NCBI GenBank assembly: GCA_030141605.1
Contig: JAQGDQ010000119.1
Coordinates: 357,505 to 421,504, forward strand
DNA from: Tubiluchus corallicola
Taxonomy: Eukaryota; Priapulida; Priapulimorpha; Priapulimorphida; Tubiluchidae
DNA: 64,000 bases
Direction: 5' to 3'
In this document: piece by piece, positions 30,601 to 40,100 of the stretch
Layout of the letters: each line of letters opens with the position of its first letter
Position numbering within the stretch: position 1 is the first letter of the stretch
The notes under the pieces: model-generated
Database searches by the model: none
The model's input: the letters and a program-made list of their open reading frames with translations, nothing else
What the model was told of the DNA's origin: nothing
Made by a program: the position numbers and the translations under genes

Positions 30601-33600
30601 CTTCCCGAACTATGGGTGTTGTAGTGGCCATCGTTGGGCCAGCCATTTTCTTTGCTGGTTTCTTCACTGCACTTCGACGGGCAGCTCTTCCTTTGCCCAG
30701 GGTGACACCAGAAAGCGAGATAAGCGACCTCATGCAAACAGTAGTAATGAGCAAATCAGTTTCATCCGGATCACCTGCATCGTCATAACTTTGAACTTGA
30801 TCAACTATGAACTGCGAATGGCGCAAGAGCGTTTCTTCGGAATAGCTTCCCTCTCCCATAGGAGGAACAGTCGTCTGAATTTTATTTAGCAAGTCCTCAT
30901 ATGTACAGTCTTCGCTGTTGACAAGAAACTCAATTACAGTTTTACTTAAATGAATTTTTTCTTTAACGGCATCCATGAAGCTCATGTACGCATCACTCGG
31001 CTCCATTAAGATGTAGTCTGCAAATGCTGTTGAAAAACCAATCAGTGCATTTTCTCCACCATCAAAACCAGCCGTCCACCACTCGTTGATTGGGCCCATG
31101 TTCCGAGAGGCTACACCTCCTTCAGCGTGTGGGTTGTCTTCGTAAATTGGTTTTATATAACCACTGAAATAGAGTTCTATATTTCTCTCTATAAGACCTG
31201 TGTCAAATGGACAAAGGTGAGTATTTTTGTCATACACACTAAACAGTGTAACCTTGTGCTGAGGTCTTTCATCAGCTGCATCCATACAGGTTTCCTCGCC
31301 AGTGAAAAGTGATAGCCGCTCATCAGTCAGAGCAACAAATTCTTCAACCGCATCTTCTGGATCTCCGGGAAACAGCTGCAGGTCTGGATCATCAAGCAAC
31401 TGCCGACACTGCAAGCACTTCTCTGGTGCAGCCACAACAGTCTGCTGCTTCTTCGTGTCAGCCTTGTCACCATCTTTAACTAATCCATTGCTTTCTATGA
31501 TGTCTGTAGCATTAGGCATTTGTTCATCACCATCAATTTTGATTCCCTTATCTTGTTCATCAATATCAATTTTGATTCGTTTATCTTCCTTACCATCCAT
31601 TGTCACCTCTTCATTAATGTCAGATTTTCGTTTATTTGCTCTGACATCTGTATCACTAAGCACGGCTTCTTTATCATTAATTTTTACATTCTTATCTTCT
31701 CTATCATCCTGTTCAACTTCTTTACTGGTGATGGATTTTGTATTATCTACTCTGGTAAACATTGAACTAATGGTTGGCTGATTGCCAGGTAAAGACGATT
31801 TATTGGATTTTCGACTCTGTGGTATCTTTTTATTGCTACTAGTGCTGGATGAATTGCCTGTACCATTTTGTCCATTTGACAAGACATCCCCTTGACCAGC
31901 TGAAAAGAAAAAAATCAACTGATAAAAATTGAGAAATCCAAACATTACAGCCTCCATCATACTATTAATTGTTTACAAATGATTAAGAAAAACTGAAGTT
32001 CAACATATTCCTTGATCAACGAACATGCAAAATGCTGGATAACGTGTACAAATCAATAAAGGATGATACTCAGTTCTTAATAGGTTATATAGCATAATTT
32101 GATTCCAAAGAAGAAACGTTGTTGATATGTAATATCTCCATTGTATACAGAAAGTTTGATTAAAACAAGGAATTTTGTATGCATTTAGGCAGATTAGTCT
32201 CATTTTCAATTTTTGAAAACAGTCACTATTAAATTGCTCTATCAAACATGCATCAGTGAAATATAATTCATGTCATGGCAATATTCTTTTTGCATAACTT
32301 TTGCTATGTATCGGGTAGCGCAAATAATGTGCAGAAGTTTTAATCATAACATTATAAGAAGAAAATAATCGAATCACCTAAAATTGTTATACTGATGTTA
32401 AAGATGGTTATGTTTAAATACCAAACATTTTTGGTAATTCTCTTAAATTATTCCAAAAATACAAGTTTTAAAACAACAAACCAAAAAATACATGATGAAA
32501 AAAGCTTACAGCAAATGCTTTGTGTCTGGACACCATCTCACTGCAAATTAGATCAAGGTGTTTCTTCCAACAACAAGTGTATTATTCCTAGCATTCGCAG
32601 CTTACCTGCCTCAAATAGCTCTGTGCGGCTGTCATACAAATTCTTTTTAAAAGATCCAAAATAACATAATCCAAGGATTAAGTCCCATCTTTTTCTATCT
32701 TTATCGGTGGTTAATTTTCTGTGAAGACTATGCCGTAAACTGGTTGATTTCTTTATTGTTTGGCAAACATGCTTTGAGTACTTTATATGTCAACATGGAA
32801 GTTTGCCAGTTGACGATTAGCTGACATTGTTTTGACATTTAGTTTTTTAACTCACAATGGTTTTTCAGTCATAACTCAAGCTAGTGTATCGTAGTATCGT
32901 GCTGTGAAATTTCAACTTAGTAGCACAATTGCTTCTAATATTATTGTGGTCTAAATGCTGGCACGTTTTTAGTGCCACCCAATACATGCACATCAATCAT
33001 GACGTTCCAGTTAAAACTGAAACAATTACCAGTGGTTCTAAACATGTTGAGTACCTACTTAAAATGAATATGTTCTAAATGCGGAAAGAATTGCAATTAG
33101 TTTGCAGTTATTCCACTCATGAATGTCCTTGTTGTAATTTTTCGTCACTGGGAAAAAATAGATGATTATATAGTCATTTAGATATGAAATTAAATTACTA
33201 GTGCAAAAGCATGAGAAATAAATGCAGTAATCATAAGAGACATGTGCAACACCAACAAGGTGTGAACTATGAAGGGTACCATTTTCGTAAAGAAGTTAAA
33301 AATAAAATAATTACTGACTACTGTGACATTAACAATGAAACAGAACAACTGCATGCGATAAAAAAGTCTACATGGAAAAATGGTAAAAGAGTAAATAAAA
33401 AGATTAGCAGATGAGTTTAAAGAAAGCTAAAGACATGTGTCCATTATGTATTAAAGAAACTATGAGAATACAGCATTTATTTTTGTGTAAATGTTTGCCT
33501 CATTTAAATGAAGAAGGACCTGGGCTCAAGACCTCGTGAAGACAAATGAGAATACAGCATTTATTTTTGTGTAAATGTTTGCCTCATTTAAATGAAGAAG

Positions 33601-34926
33601 GACCTGGGCTCAAGACCTCATGAAGACAAATTCACAAGTAGTGAAAACAATAAAGGATGTTGCTCTGGGTTCGGTTTTTAGATAGCGACATGGACATAGG
33701 TCTTGTAAATAGCAAACTCGAGTTATGAATATCAAGCCAATGGAGGTATCAAGCACTGGTACACTGTAAATATATTAAGTGAACCATGACAGAAGACGTG
33801 ATGTAGTGCTCAATCAAATGAACAGGTTTCTTGATAGTAGTAGTAGTAAATCTCCAGTAGTTATAATATAACTTTTGAGACAAATAGTTCTTCGACTGTA
33901 ATTGCGACAAATTGCACATACAATAGATTGTCATCAACACCTAGGTGACTCCACTGGCAAGTTTTCTCACTATAATATGTAATCCAGCATCCTTGTTATA
34001 TGCATGTTCCAATTAGCACGGTGATTAAATTTCAATGGATGATGTTCATAGTGTCTATCTAATTTTGATTTAAATAAATTTACAGTTGTTGATGTTCTCA
34101 CATCACAGGGCAATCTATTCCAGATTTCTGGCATCGTACAAGAAAAATAGTCGTATTTACGAGTTTTGTGTGTAGTTCTTGATTTATGAAGAATAGGACC
34201 TGATCTTGCTGTACGATGTACTTCTAATTTAACAGGACAATCATCACAGCTGTAAACTCCAGATACATATTTGTATACATCAATTAGTTGGCCACGTAAA
34301 CGTCTAAAAGCTAATGTAGTTAAACCTATTCGTTTCAACTGACTTTCATACGTCAAGTTCATTAGTTCCGGTAACATATTGAAAGCTCTCATTTGGACAG
34401 TTTTGACTGGGTCCACTATATATGCTCTAGGACTATTCCAAATACTACTTCCATACTCCACTTTTCATCTGGTAAACAGCGATGGCAAGTACAGAAGATT
34501 TACACTCAACTGCTTCTTTGAAGAGACTATTCCACTGTACAGGAACTGTGTGTGGGAAAAATTAAATTACCGATCAACGTAACATAAACCGAATTTATTA
34601 AAAAAAATAAATGGATGTTTTATAACACATTTAAAATCTACCTATAAAGTATAATGTTGTCTGTTTTAATGTCTCCTCTATTTTCATGTGGATTGAGTTT
34701 CGCACTAACCAATATACTACTTATTACTACTATGACTATATGGGTTTATAATGATTTTTAGAGTACTGCTAATTAAAAAATAACGAACACTTATGATTAT
34801 GGTTAATCCCACCGCCGGTATATAACTTAGCTTCTTACCGATTGAACCATCCAATTGATCCCCTGTTACTTCTGCGTTCACATTATCTGCTTCACCGTTT
34901 AAGCAAGCTTCTGTAACGACAGGCAT
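27623..34926 (-). CDS. DNMT1: DNA (cytosine-5)-methyltransferase 1, maintenance methylase
   Basis: Copies CpG methylation onto hemimethylated DNA after replication, in the nucleus. Two coding exons: 34839-34926 (29 codons plus 1 base, donor GTAAGA) and 27623-31899 (acceptor TTTTCAG), phase 1 to phase 1, giving 1454 aa. Domain order: PIP-box-like QPTISSMF at about 70-77 (PCNA binding); RFTS from about 190 to 420, opening with CLQC and DDPDL; CXXC zinc finger about 483-524 (CGVCEIC, KFGGTGR, RRRC); BAH1 about 580-717; BAH2 about 774-935; a GK-repeat linker about 946-961; methyltransferase from about 982 with motif [14 protein letters not shown], catalytic PCQ (Cys about 1068), [16 protein letters not shown] and a terminal motif [17 protein letters not shown]. 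All catalytic motifs are intact. Unlike vertebrate DNMT1 there is no visible DMAP1-binding N-terminal domain, and nearly all coding sequence is in one exon. Confidence 0.97.
33190..33640 (+). mobile_element. LINE relic with Cys-knuckle region
   Basis: One frame encodes [20 protein letters not shown] then [10 protein letters not shown], the C-x2-C...H-x4-C pattern of non-LTR retrotransposon ORF2 C-termini. It follows a basic stretch that ends in a stop. The knuckle is duplicated by the 84-bp tandem repeat. Decayed. Confidence 0.55.
33462..33629. repeat. 84-bp tandem duplication, nearly identical
   Basis: 33462-33545 and 33546-33629 differ at one position by eye (CCTCGTGAAG against CCTCATGAAG). 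The unit is 28 codons of the LINE relic. The near-identity inside a decayed element points to a recent duplication. Confidence 0.95.
33970..34470 (-). mobile_element. CR1/L2-type LINE, reverse transcriptase C-terminal end
   Basis: An uninterrupted minus-strand frame of about 165 codons encodes [20 protein letters not shown], then [56 protein letters not shown] and [12 protein letters not shown]. This is the standard end of CR1/L2-clade ORF2 ('[10 protein letters not shown]...VQRRATK', 'R...R..GD.I..YK', 'F..R....WN.LP..V'). The upstream reverse transcriptase core is missing (5' truncated). Confidence 0.85.
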
Positions 34927-35022
34927 AATGTTTTGGAAAGACAGACAAAATTTATATACAGAAACTGCTCAAACCACTATCCCACAGAGAAACAGAAATA
35001 TTCCGCAATTATTGTCTCGAAA

Positions 35023-35034
35023 TTTCCCGCGAAA
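35023..35034. promoter_or_regulatory. Palindromic E2F-type site in the DNMT1 promoter
   Basis: TTTCCCGCGAAA lies 97 to 108 bp upstream of the DNMT1 start codon. It matches the E2F/DP consensus TTTSSCGC on the plus strand and is nearly palindromic. Vertebrate DNMT1 is known to be an Rb/E2F-controlled S-phase gene, so the position makes biological sense. The sequence match is direct; binding is inferred. Confidence 0.6.
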
Positions 35035-35112
35035 GTTACTTTCTTGTAGAGTGACATCACAAAAACGAAACGCACTTTTTATTACATAACGATCATAGAT
35101 TCATAAAATGTA

Positions 35113-36043
35113 ATGAATGCGATGCTAGCAAGCGTGGCCAAGCGAAGGATGGATAAATTGGATGTGGAAACAAAAAGGTGTAGTGGAGCTGCTGTGAAAG
35201 GAAAGCTAGGTTCTTCATCCTTTGAAGAAAGAGAAGCGAAAGCACGTTTAAAGTATTTGAATAGAATTATATTTATGAGTAATGACAGACTTGTTAAAAT
35301 GGGTACTATCCTCTGCAGTGCATAGCAGGATATAAGGTCTAAGTGGGTTAGAAGAACAAGTTTTTAGCAGGCATATTTAATTTTGAAGTCTTTGGAAACG
35401 TTTTGGCACTAGGAGAACTTTCACAGGATGGATTGAGGAAAATAACTGATGCAATTTTTTGAAGAAGTTTAGCTTAGATTAGATTAGATTTATTACATAT
35501 TGTTATAATTATATAAAGTAAGAACTTAACAGAGAAAAAAAATTGTCCAATAAAGCACAATAAACAAGTTGATCAACTAGGGCTGGATAAACTTGAATCA
35601 TGTTCTACCGCTAAATATGTTTTTGAACAGTAAACCACGACCTTATTTTTGAAAGCTGAATGAACAATTTGTATAACACTGAGCAAATTGCTGGTGAGAC
35701 CAAGAATTGGTGCATTGCAGATTACTGGAACTCTGTTATTTAGATGGAAGATATCTGAATATGATAGACTTTGTAAGTGTGGTTTGGACTTGGAGAAGTT
35801 ACACCATATTTTACTATACTATTATTATTTTATTATGAAAATGAAAGATATACGGTTATTTGGGAAAGGAGTTTCAAATTCCAAAATAATGATTGCGGGA
35901 AAATGCTTCTTAGTGATATAAGTGATGAAACGTCGTGAGATAATAATTGTAAGCCCCGTTGTCTAAGTTTTTATTTTTTAATCTTCAGCCCAATAGCAGT
36001 TCTGACTGCTCAAAGGTCTAGCCATCGAATTGAACTGAACTGA
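35113..36043 (+). mobile_element. LINE 3' relic between DNMT1 and GTPBP4
   Basis: Frame 35113-35325 encodes KGKLGSSSFEEREAKARLKY then LNRIIFMSNDRLVKM, like the 'GELGW.S.EER...RL.YL.R...M...RLVK' part of non-LTR ORF2 C-termini. Frame 35688-35921 encodes RIGALQITGTLLFRWKISEY then DRLCKCGLDLEKLHHILLYY, the terminal zinc-knuckle part. The segment ends in GAATTGAACTGAACTGAA, a short tandem 3' end. The frames are broken between the blocks. The first block starts about 80 bp from the DNMT1 E2F-type site. Confidence 0.6.
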
Positions 36044-36110
36044 AGGTTTCTCTCCTTGCGCACGACGTGACGACGACGACGAGGCAGGTGGACAGCGTGA
36101 TACGTTCGGC
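36043..36110 (+). promoter_or_regulatory. Possible GTPBP4 transcription start and 5' UTR exon
   Basis: After the LINE relic ends there is a GC-richer patch that begins with a pyrimidine run (TTTCTCTCCTTG) and continues with CGCACGACGTGACGACG and a possible donor CAG|GTGGAC. Pyrimidine-tract starts (TOP-like) are common on translation-machinery genes. The first GTPBP4 coding exon opens with a splice acceptor, so a 5' exon must exist upstream, and this is the best candidate between 35.3 and 37.09 kb. Placement is inference only. Confidence 0.3.
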
Positions 36111-37092
36111 GTTTGAAGTTGTTTTTGTCTTGGGTCTGTTTTAAGTGCTTCTCAGCTGATATAACATAAGTTTAAATAAATCTTGAATGGCAAGCTATTG
36201 AAGTTGCTATTCGTGTTATCAGTTTGGTCTAATAAGCGCCTCCACAGTGAACACGAACTCGCTTTTCCTTACATGGTAGTGTTTCTGTAAAATAGTTGAT
36301 TTATAAATGCTTAAGTATTATTATTTTCTTTGTATTAGTTGTTAGAAACAAAAAATTGTTAGACATGGACATAAAATAGACATGCCTCATGCGAATCTAA
36401 CCTTCATTTTCACCAGCTCACTCACTCTTCATTGTCATTTCCTTACCCTTGTTACCACCCTTGTATTTCATGTTTTTACTTTTTTGACCTGCATCTTTTA
36501 CGTCTTCTCTTTCCATTTTGCCTTCTGCTCAGTCCTGTGCAAGGCTGTCTTCTTGGCCTGAGCCGATATATCAATATAATTTTATTACCGTGAATTTAAA
36601 TTTTGTTTATTTGTTGTAGTAACAAGTAACAGTAACAGTAACAGCTTATTTGTAAAATATGTAACAATGTTGTATTTATGGCATTTTGGAAATAAACTAG
36701 ACTAGGCTAAGTTACTGTTAGCATTATCAGACCTGTAAAAGTTCGTGAATTGTAGAAAATGTAGAGAATTTGTATACAAGCTCACTAGCACCTAAAATTG
36801 GATTAATTTTTAACTTATACTCTGCAGTACATCATTGTGAAAGATATGTTTCCTACTGTATTACTTATTGTACTTTGTAGCACTACTTTTGATTACTATA
36901 CTATTTTAAGAACTTCCTTATAATGACATCAGGATCTAGAGTTCAACTCATGTACTGTCCCTTCTCATATTCATGATACAAATAACAACTTAAATTTGGT
37001 GTGTTTCTGACACACCCCTCATGTATTGTCAAACATGCATTCTGCTAGGTTATAATAGTTTATAACAATAATAGTTCACATATTTGTTTCAG
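36111..37092 (+). other. Presumed GTPBP4 5' UTR intron
   Basis: Lies between the candidate 5' exon and the acceptor at 37091-37092. It contains AACAGTAACAGTAACAG, then TATGTAACAATGTTGTATTT and GGAAATAAA at about 36620-36695, resembling a retroelement 3' end. No coding content was recognised. Confidence 0.35.
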
Positions 37093-37101
37093 ATTTCCGG
37101 A

Positions 37102-40100
37102 ATGGCACATTATAACTTTAAAAAGATCATGGTGGTGCCTGCATCAAAGGTAGCTCCTTTTTTGTACTTGTAGTACTGAGTGTTTTTGCTGCTTTGTCTT
37201 ACCATTGAATATTCTTTTGCATTGGTTGAGCACCAATTGAAGTTAATGATTTTTCTATTTAGTTACAGAATTATGTTTAGCTCTTACTCATGAATACTTG
37301 TTGCCATCTGTACTGTATACCACAGGCTACTTTTGTGTGATATGTTTTCTCCTTGTCTACTGTAATTTCAGATCATTCAGTGACAAGAAATATGTACATT
37401 GATACACATGTATTTTTCAAACTCTGCCAATTATCTCACAAACTCGCTCCTTTATTGGCTAATTCAACTTAACTTGATAAAATGACAACTCTAAAATACA
37501 CTGATGTTTCACAGGTAATGTACAGGTGGTCCATTAATTGCTATATTTATTTGGCAGTTGCAAACAGTAAATACAGTACCTTATAGTTATTGCAGCTTTA
37601 AAGGTAGATTTGCTATATATTCTTTTGTTGCTGTTCAAAGAGTGTGTCATTAATGCAGAAATTTTTAACTCTGTTTTTCTGCTGTCATATTTATATTTTC
37701 ATTATTATGGTTTTAGATCAACAACTTTTAAGATAATTTCACTGTTTGAGGTGTAATAGTACCACTTACGTGTAAGATTTCACACAAACAAGAAAATCAA
37801 AAACATTGAGAAGTTTTGACTTTGAAATTTGCTTTATGTATATGTGTATAATTTATTACAAAACTAAAAGTGACTGTTTCTCTTGTAGGATTTTGTCGAC
37901 ATCATCCTTTCTAAGACGCAAAGGAAAACGCCGACTGTCGTTCACAAACACTATAAAATTGCCCGTATTCGACAGTTTTACATGCGAAAAGTTCGGTTCA
38001 CGCAGCAGAACTTTCATGACAAACTGAGTCAGCTGCTTACTGATTTTCCAAAATTGGAAGTACGTGATAAATTGTGCAGCTTCTGTGTAACTGTGTCAGA
38101 TACAAACATAAAGATTTTATTGTTTAATGTAGTGCATAATAGGCATGTTGTCTTACATGACACAATTTTTCTTCAAAAAATAAATAATTGTTTGTATGCT
38201 TGTGCTAACATGCGATTTGTAAATTTGGATAGCTGTCTGCAAGTTTACATATTATTTACGTAGTATTAAGTAGTATCATCATGTTTAACTACTGTAGTTA
38301 TCTTTAAACTTTATAGTTTCTACAAGTTTAGATAGTTATTAAGACATTCACACAGCTATAAAGAAATTCAAGTAATTATGTCCAATTTTAGATAGTTATT
38401 TAACATTTTAGATGGTTATTTACGATAATAAATTTAGACAGCTATATGCAAGTTTAAATAATTGTCTAAAGTTTAGGTAATTGTTTACATGATTAGATTG
38501 TAATCGATAGGTTTAGATAGTTAACTACAAGTTTAGATCGCTGTCTACAAGTTGTGCTACCCATTCTTCAAACCTAGACAGTTATCTGCATGGTTAGATA
38601 GTTCTCTGAAAAATTTAGATTACCTGCCAGGTTAGATAATTTTCTTCTTGCTTAGGTAGTTATCCTCAAGTTTAGATAGATCTCTTCAAGTTTAGGAACT
38701 TATCTGCAAGTTTAGATAGTTTTTCAAAAGAAAAATATTTCACTACAGACTGAGATAGTTGCCTGCAGGATTTAAATTTCTACAAGTTTAGGAGGATAAT
38801 TAAACTAACTTTTGATTCGTGCTACATAAACTGAATATGAGCTGACTTAAAAATTCTTGCCTAATGCTTCATTGTAAAATGGTGAAACTAAAACAAAATC
38901 TAACATAGTCAAGCTTTATTTTAGGATATCCATCCATTCTATGCGGATTTGATGAATGTGCTGTACGATAAAGATCATTACAAGCTTGCTTTGGGACAGC
39001 TTAACACTGCGAGGCATTTAATAGATAAGTATGTAATTATAGAGGTAGTTCTAATATTCATCAATCATATTTATATAGGTATGGGTTGACTCAAATGGCT
39101 AGAGTGTGTGACCTGTAACCACAAGGTTCTGGGTTTGAATCCTGATTGACTCTTAATTTTTCAGAGCCTTGCTCCTGATTATTGATTAAAAAATTTCAGT
39201 CATATTTCTTTCTTTTTCTGTTTTCTTTGTTGATTAGCTAACATTTCATTGGTAGATGAACATGCCAGCATCTAACTAACTATTTATATTAATAAACTGC
39301 TGAAGACAGATTCAGAAATTATGTTTAGCTACTCATAAAAACATGCTGTTTTTTCTTTTACGTGTCCTGACTTCTAGGGCAAAATTTTTAAATTTATTTA
39401 AAACGTACGCAACATCTCACCACACTTCTGATGTTCGCAAGAAGCAGTCGTAGCTATGTTCTACTTATCAGTTTAAAATAATTTTCTTAACATTTCTTTT
39501 AGTGTTGCCAAAGATTACGTTCGGCTTCTAAAATATGGAGATTCATTGTACAGGTGCAAACAGCTAAAAAAGGCTGCTCTAGGAAGGTAGGTGTATCTCA
39601 GTTTCTTCAAACTGAAATATTAAAATTAAGTTCTTGCTTACTAGCATAGTAAAATAAGATGTAAGAACAATTTATTTCACACATGCACATAAAAGAGTAT
39701 AATGTACAATGCTGACAATAATAGTTGCTCAAGTGTGATGATAGCTTCATGACTATAAGCATTCTCGAGGAAGCTTTCTCTAAAGTGCATGAATTATAAC
39801 AATGGTGTGTCATACAAAATTACAATTATTAACAATATTTACATAGCTTATACTGTTTAAGTATACACATGAATGTAATGAACTTGAGGAAAAAGAAAAT
39901 TTAATTAAGTTATCTCCAATGAATTATCTGTAAAATAACTGTAGGATTACTACCGTGTTATTATTTTAGTTAGTTCTACAAAATGTGTCCTTTTACTGCA
40001 AAGTATGTATCAAAGTCATTATAATTTCGTATGCGTGAAGTTTCATTATGAAACTGTTTGTAAAATAACAAAAAAGAAAAAGAAAGAATTGTTTTACAAA

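Larger units (their letters stand above)
31900..34838 (-). other. DNMT1 intron 1, filled with LINE debris
   Basis: The only intron identified in the DNMT1 coding region, GTAAGA to TTTTCAG. It holds LINE fragments in both orientations (33190-33640 plus, 33970-34470 minus) and an 84-bp duplication. No further exon of matching phase and content was recognised. Confidence 0.75.

Noticed and set aside
29590-31781. Several antisense and alternative frames of 100 to 160 codons
   Set aside because: All lie inside the DNMT1 exon and mirror its codons.
35113-35325. Small gene divergent from DNMT1 sharing its promoter
   Set aside because: The encoded block resembles the C-terminus of non-LTR ORF2 proteins and is followed by another ORF2-like block, so a LINE relic is the better reading.
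39077-39160. tRNA gene
   Set aside because: A- and B-box-like motifs are present but the acceptor stem does not pair and the 3' end continues into a SINE-like tail.
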